Origin: Dehalococcoidia bacterium
GTDB lineage: Bacteria > Chloroflexota > Dehalococcoidia > Dehalococcoidales > UBA3254
DNA: 8,167 nucleotides
Direction: 5' to 3'
Assembly (NCBI GenBank): GCA_030691835.1
Contig: JAUYDO010000022.1
Coordinates: 1 to 8,167 of the forward strand
Positions 6,131 through 8,167 of the stretch are shown here, in pieces. The notes under the pieces were generated by a model. That model was not told the origin of the DNA, made no database searches, and saw only the letters and a program-made list of their open reading frames with translations. A program made the translations under genes and the position numbers. How positions within the stretch are numbered: position 1 is the first letter of the stretch; every line of letters begins with the position of its first letter.

Positions 6131-6151
6131 TCCCCCTTTGGCAAAGGGGGA
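6131..6151. repeat. G/C-tract hairpin inside element A
   Basis: A 21-bp palindrome with arms TCCCCCTTTG and CAAAGGGGGA around a single G. The right arm, CAAAGGGGGA, recurs as a direct copy at 6274-6283. It would form a stable hairpin in RNA from either strand, but no U-tract follows, so it is not called a terminator. Confidence 0.6.
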
Positions 6152-6177
6152 AGCCTTGCTCTAAAAGTACTAAATTC

Positions 6178-6258
6178 ATGTCATTCTGAGCGCAGCGAAG
6201 AATCTGTCCTATCCCGCCCCGAGAACGGATTCTTCGTCGTTTCACTCCTCAGAATGAC
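6178..6258. repeat. palindromic core of element A (GTCATTCTGAG...GAAGAATC family)
   Basis: The left arm 6178-6203 (ATGTCATTCTGAG, then GAAGAATC) and the right arm 6228-6258 (GATTCTTCG to CTCAGAATGAC) are imperfect reverse complements with a 24-nt loop. The same core sequence forms element B, so two copies of one repeat family lie about 140 bp apart. Confidence 0.65.
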
Positions 6259-6288
6259 TTTTGAGGCAAAGCCCAAAGGGGGAAAGAC

Positions 6289-6419
6289 AGGCTGTCTAAA
6301 AAGTCCTAAAAGGGTACTCAAAATGTCATTCTGAGCGAAGCGAAGAATCCGTGCCCACGAATGAATTACGGATTCTTCAGTCGCTTCGCTCCTTCAAGAA
6401 TGACATTATTAGACAGCCT
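6289..6419. mobile_element. MITE-like element B with 11-bp terminal inverted repeats
   Basis: A 131-bp non-coding element bounded by AGGCTGTCTAA (6289-6299) and its exact complement (6409-6419). Its interior is an imperfect palindrome: AATGTCATTCT-GAGCGAAGCG-AAGAATCCGT (6322-6352) against 6368-6407, which carries small insertions. About 22 nt on the left side (6300-6321) have no counterpart on the right. Its position splits the right arm of element A, suggesting later insertion. No clear target duplication was found at the borders. Confidence 0.55.
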
Positions 6420-6437
6420 CAAGAGGGGGATTTTGGT

Positions 6438-6493
6438 GCTTTACTTTGAGCTTCGCGGGAAACCAATTAAAATTTTGGGCTTTTACTTTGAAG
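6438..6493 (+). repeat. near-direct repeat GCTTTACTTTGAG / GCTTTTACTTTGAAG upstream of the radical SAM gene
   Basis: Two near-identical copies (6438-6450 and 6479-6493) place TTTACT at 6440-6445 and 6482-6487, exactly 42 bp apart, four DNA turns. The second TTTACT overlaps the proposed -35 box of the radical SAM gene. It could be a tandem regulator site or chance in an AT-rich stretch. Confidence 0.35.
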
Positions 6494-6509
6494 CATAAGA
6501 TGATACAAT
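6482..6509 (+). promoter_or_regulatory. candidate promoter of the radical SAM gene (extended -10)
   Basis: TTTACT (6482-6487), 16-bp spacer, then TACAAT (6504-6509) preceded by TG-A, forming an extended -10 (TGATACAAT). Predicted start near 6516 gives a leader of about 30 nt containing GGAG at 6534-6537, eight bases before TTG 6546. Confidence 0.45.
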
Positions 6510-6545
6510 AATAACAGTTATATTTTGTAAAATGGAGATAACCTT

Positions 6546-8069
6546 TTGAAGATATTGCTGGTTTACCCCCACTACCCGGATACGTTCTGGAGTTTCACGC
6601 ACGCATTAAAATTTGTAGCCAAGAAGGCGGCTCATCCGCCGCTGGGGCTACTGACCGTCGCCTCCATGCTACCGCACGGCTGGGAAAAACGGCTTGTGGA
6701 CATGAACGTTGCCAGCCTCAAGGATGAAGACATAAGGTGGGCGGACTATGTCTTTATTAGCGCCATGGTGGTGCAAAGGAGCTCGGTAAGAGAGGTAATC
6801 AAGCGGTGCAAGGAGCTAGGTAAAAAGGTGGTCGCCGGCGGTCCGCTGTTTTCTACCGAGCCAGGAGAGTTTACAGACGTTGACCACCTGGTGCTCAACG
6901 AGGCAGAGGTCACCCTGCCCCTTTTCCTCACCGACCTGGCCCAGGGAAGTCCGAAGAGCGTCTATACATCCGGTGAACACCCTGACGTCTGCCGGACGCC
7001 CGTCCCGCTATGGTCGCTAATCAATATGAAAAGCTACGCATCAATGAGTATCCAGTATTCCCGCGGCTGTCCGTTCAACTGCGAGTTCTGTGACATCGTA
7101 TTTCTGGACGGACATATTCCGCGTACCAAGGGCACGCAGCAAATGCTCGATGAACTTGAGGCACTATATAACATCGGTTGGCGGGGAAGCATCTTCATCG
7201 TTGATGATAACTTCATCGGCAACAAGAAGAAGCTTAAGGTGGAGACCATGCCGGCGATAATCGAGTGGATGGAGAGAAAAAGAAACCCCTTTAACTTCAT
7301 CACCGAAGCATCAATCAATCTCGCTGATGATGACGAGCTTATAGACCTGATGGTGAAGGCGGGATTTTGCCGTGTATTTATCGGAATCGAGACACCGAAC
7401 GAAGCCAGCCTCTCCGAGTGCGATAAGCGCCAGAACATGAGCCGTGACCTGGTGGCTTCGGTAAAGAAAATCCAGAACAGCGGGCTGGAGGTGATGGGCG
7501 GATTTATAGTCGGCTTCGATAGCGACCCCATCTCAATTTTCAAGAGCCAGATAAACTTCATCCAGAAGAGCGGCATCGTGACCGCAATGGTCGGCCTGCT
7601 TAACGCCCCGAAGGGGACCAGGCTTTACCAGCGTCTGAAGAAAGAGAACCGGCTTCTCAAGGACTCCACCTTCACCGGCGACAACACGGACTTCTCACTC
7701 AACTTCATCCCGAAGATGAACCGTGAGACGTTAATCAATGGTTACCAGCAGGTGCTCAACACCATATATTCACCGAAGCCGTACTACGACCGTATATTGA
7801 CGCTCCTGAAAGAGTACAGACCGAAACACAAAACGAGCATTTCACAGTTAAAATTTGACGACCATATCCGCGGTTTCTTCCAGTGCGTGTGGTCCGTTGG
7901 AATCAGGGAGAAGGGCAGGAGATACTTCTGGCGGCTCTTCGCCTCAGCACTGTTCAGGTATCCCCGGCACATCCCTCTCTTCATCACGCTCGCCGCCTAC
8001 GGCTACCACTTCCGCAAGGTGGTAGGAAAGTACATCGGCACGCCGGTCAAAGATACGGTGGGAAGCTAG
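6546..8069 (+). CDS. B12-binding-type radical SAM protein with DUF4070-like C-terminus
   Basis: A 507-aa radical SAM enzyme of unknown substrate. Residues 1 to about 140 look like the cobalamin-binding Rossmann-type domain of class-B radical SAM proteins (ILLVYPHYPDTFWSF, the PPLGLLTVASMLP segment, VVAGGP near 95-100, EAEVTLPLFL near 119-128). I see no DxHxxG motif, as is common in this class. The radical SAM core follows: YSRGCPFNCEFCDI with cluster ligands Cys175, Cys179 and Cys182, then IFIVDDNFIGNKKKL (216-230), FITEASINLA (251-260) and VFIGIETP (277-284). The C-terminal 330-490 region resembles the DUF4070 tail shared with HpnP-like hopanoid methylases and many uncharacterised relatives, so no specific reaction is assigned. 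It starts at TTG 6546, supported by GGAG eight bases upstream. It is transcribed away from all other genes and appears monocistronic. The C-terminus is Arg/aromatic rich. Confidence 0.9.
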   Translation: MKILLVYPHYPDTFWSFTHALKFVAKKAAHPPLGLLTVASMLPHGWEKRLVDMNVASLKDEDIRWADYVFISAMVVQRSSVREVIKRCKELGKKVVAGGPLFSTEPGEFTDVDHLVLNEAEVTLPLFLTDLAQGSPKSVYTSGEHPDVCRTPVPLWSLINMKSYASMSIQYSRGCPFNCEFCDIVFLDGHIPRTKGTQQMLDELEALYNIGWRGSIFIVDDNFIGNKKKLKVETMPAIIEWMERKRNPFNFITEASINLADDDELIDLMVKAGFCRVFIGIETPNEASLSECDKRQNMSRDLVASVKKIQNSGLEVMGGFIVGFDSDPISIFKSQINFIQKSGIVTAMVGLLNAPKGTRLYQRLKKENRLLKDSTFTGDNTDFSLNFIPKMNRETLINGYQQVLNTIYSPKPYYDRILTLLKEYRPKHKTSISQLKFDDHIRGFFQCVWSVGIREKGRRYFWRLFASALFRYPRHIPLFITLAAYGYHFRKVVGKYIGTPVKDTVGS

Positions 8070-8098
8070 TGTATTGTCTTACAAATGCCTTTACAGTC

Positions 8099-8167
8099 GC
8101 TGTCATTCCGGACTTGATCCGGAATCCATGTTGCCCTCTGGATTCCAGCCTGCGCTGGAATGACAGC
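8099..8167. repeat. palindromic intergenic repeat (GTCATTCCGGACTTGATCCGG type), reaching the window edge
   Basis: Outer arms GCTGTCATTCC (8099-8109) and GGAATGACAGC (8157-8167) are perfect complements. Inside, GGAATCCA (8121-8128) pairs with TGGATTCC (8139-8146). Alternatively two separate hairpins form: TCCGGA-ctTGA-TCCGGA (8107-8123) and ATTCCAG-CCTGCG-CTGGAAT (8142-8161). It starts 29 bp after the radical SAM stop and could stabilise or end that transcript, although no T-tract is visible. The repeat may continue past the edge. Confidence 0.6.

Larger units (their letters stand above)
6113..6437. repeat. MITE-like palindromic repeat (element A), interrupted by element B
   Basis: A 13-bp perfect terminal inverted repeat, ACCAAAATCCCCC (6113-6125) and its complement (6425-6437), bounds 325 bp with no ORF. 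Inside, matching pieces occur in mirrored order on both sides: CCCCCTTTGG-type blocks (6132-6141; complement in 6273-6282), GCCTTGCTCTAAAAGT-like blocks (from 6153; complement 6256-6272), and GTCATTCTGAG (6180-6190; complement 6248-6258), converging on a centre near 6204-6227. Removing the 131-bp element B from the right arm leaves a palindrome of about 194 bp. It encodes no transposase, so any mobility would need one supplied in trans. Confidence 0.6.

Noticed and set aside
6113..6437. CRISPR-like array
   Set aside because: Repeats are palindromic with mirrored blocks and unequal spacing; there are no regular unique spacers and no cas genes.
6438..6545. Cobalamin riboswitch upstream of the B12-type radical SAM gene, or a riboswitch upstream of hemB (4930-5032)
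   Set aside because: Both leaders are too short and lack a recognisable B12-box or conserved aptamer core.

Overview
The window (8,167 bp) is a gene-dense stretch of bacterial chromosome. It probably comes from an anaerobe, and my best guess is a Chloroflexota/Dehalococcoidia-type genome. That guess rests on a ferredoxin-dependent 2-oxoacid oxidoreductase operon, a corrin/haem precursor cluster, a DUF4070-type radical SAM protein, frequent GTG/TTG starts, and abundant short palindromic repeats with the GTCATTCTGAGCGAAGCG core. The taxon is inference; no rRNA or marker gene is present.

Layout. (1) 1-1294, minus strand: operon for a VorB-type 2-oxoacid:ferredoxin oxidoreductase, in the order 2x[4Fe-4S] ferredoxin subunit, alpha subunit, then the first five codons of the thiamine-diphosphate beta subunit running off the left edge. 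(2) 1295-2530: a visibly AT-richer accessory patch with one unrecognised minus-strand ORF (1427-1792) and a hicB-hicA toxin-antitoxin pair, whose sigma70-type promoter has its -10 box inside a perfect inverted repeat. (3) 2530-2650: a short frameshifted coding remnant after hemL. (4) 2656-5698, minus strand: hemL and hemB (9 nt apart, with a promoter before hemB), preceded by a Met8/CysG-N-type sirohaem synthase gene. hemA, hemC and hemD, which often accompany these, are absent here. (5) 5800-6030, minus strand: a 76-aa protein ending in free Gly-Gly whose C-terminal half resembles ThiS/MoaD ubiquitin-like sulfur carriers; it has its own good promoter. (6) 6031-6545: a 515-bp divergent intergenic region largely filled by two palindromic MITE-like repeats, one apparently inserted into the other. 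(7) 6546-8069, plus strand: a 507-aa B12-binding-type radical SAM protein with a DUF4070-like C-terminus. (8) 8099-8167: another palindromic repeat, reaching the right edge.

How the genes fit together. HemL and HemB make 5-aminolaevulinate and porphobilinogen, and the Met8-like enzyme oxidises precorrin-2 to sirohydrochlorin and sirohaem, so the block feeds tetrapyrrole (sirohaem/corrinoid) synthesis. The diglycine protein just upstream could link to sulfur metabolism, because sirohaem serves sulfite reductase, but this is only inference. The most interesting items are the possible ubiquitin-like protein, the nested palindromic elements, the hicBA operator/promoter architecture with an antitoxin too short to carry an obvious DNA-binding domain, and the decayed gene tail behind hemL.
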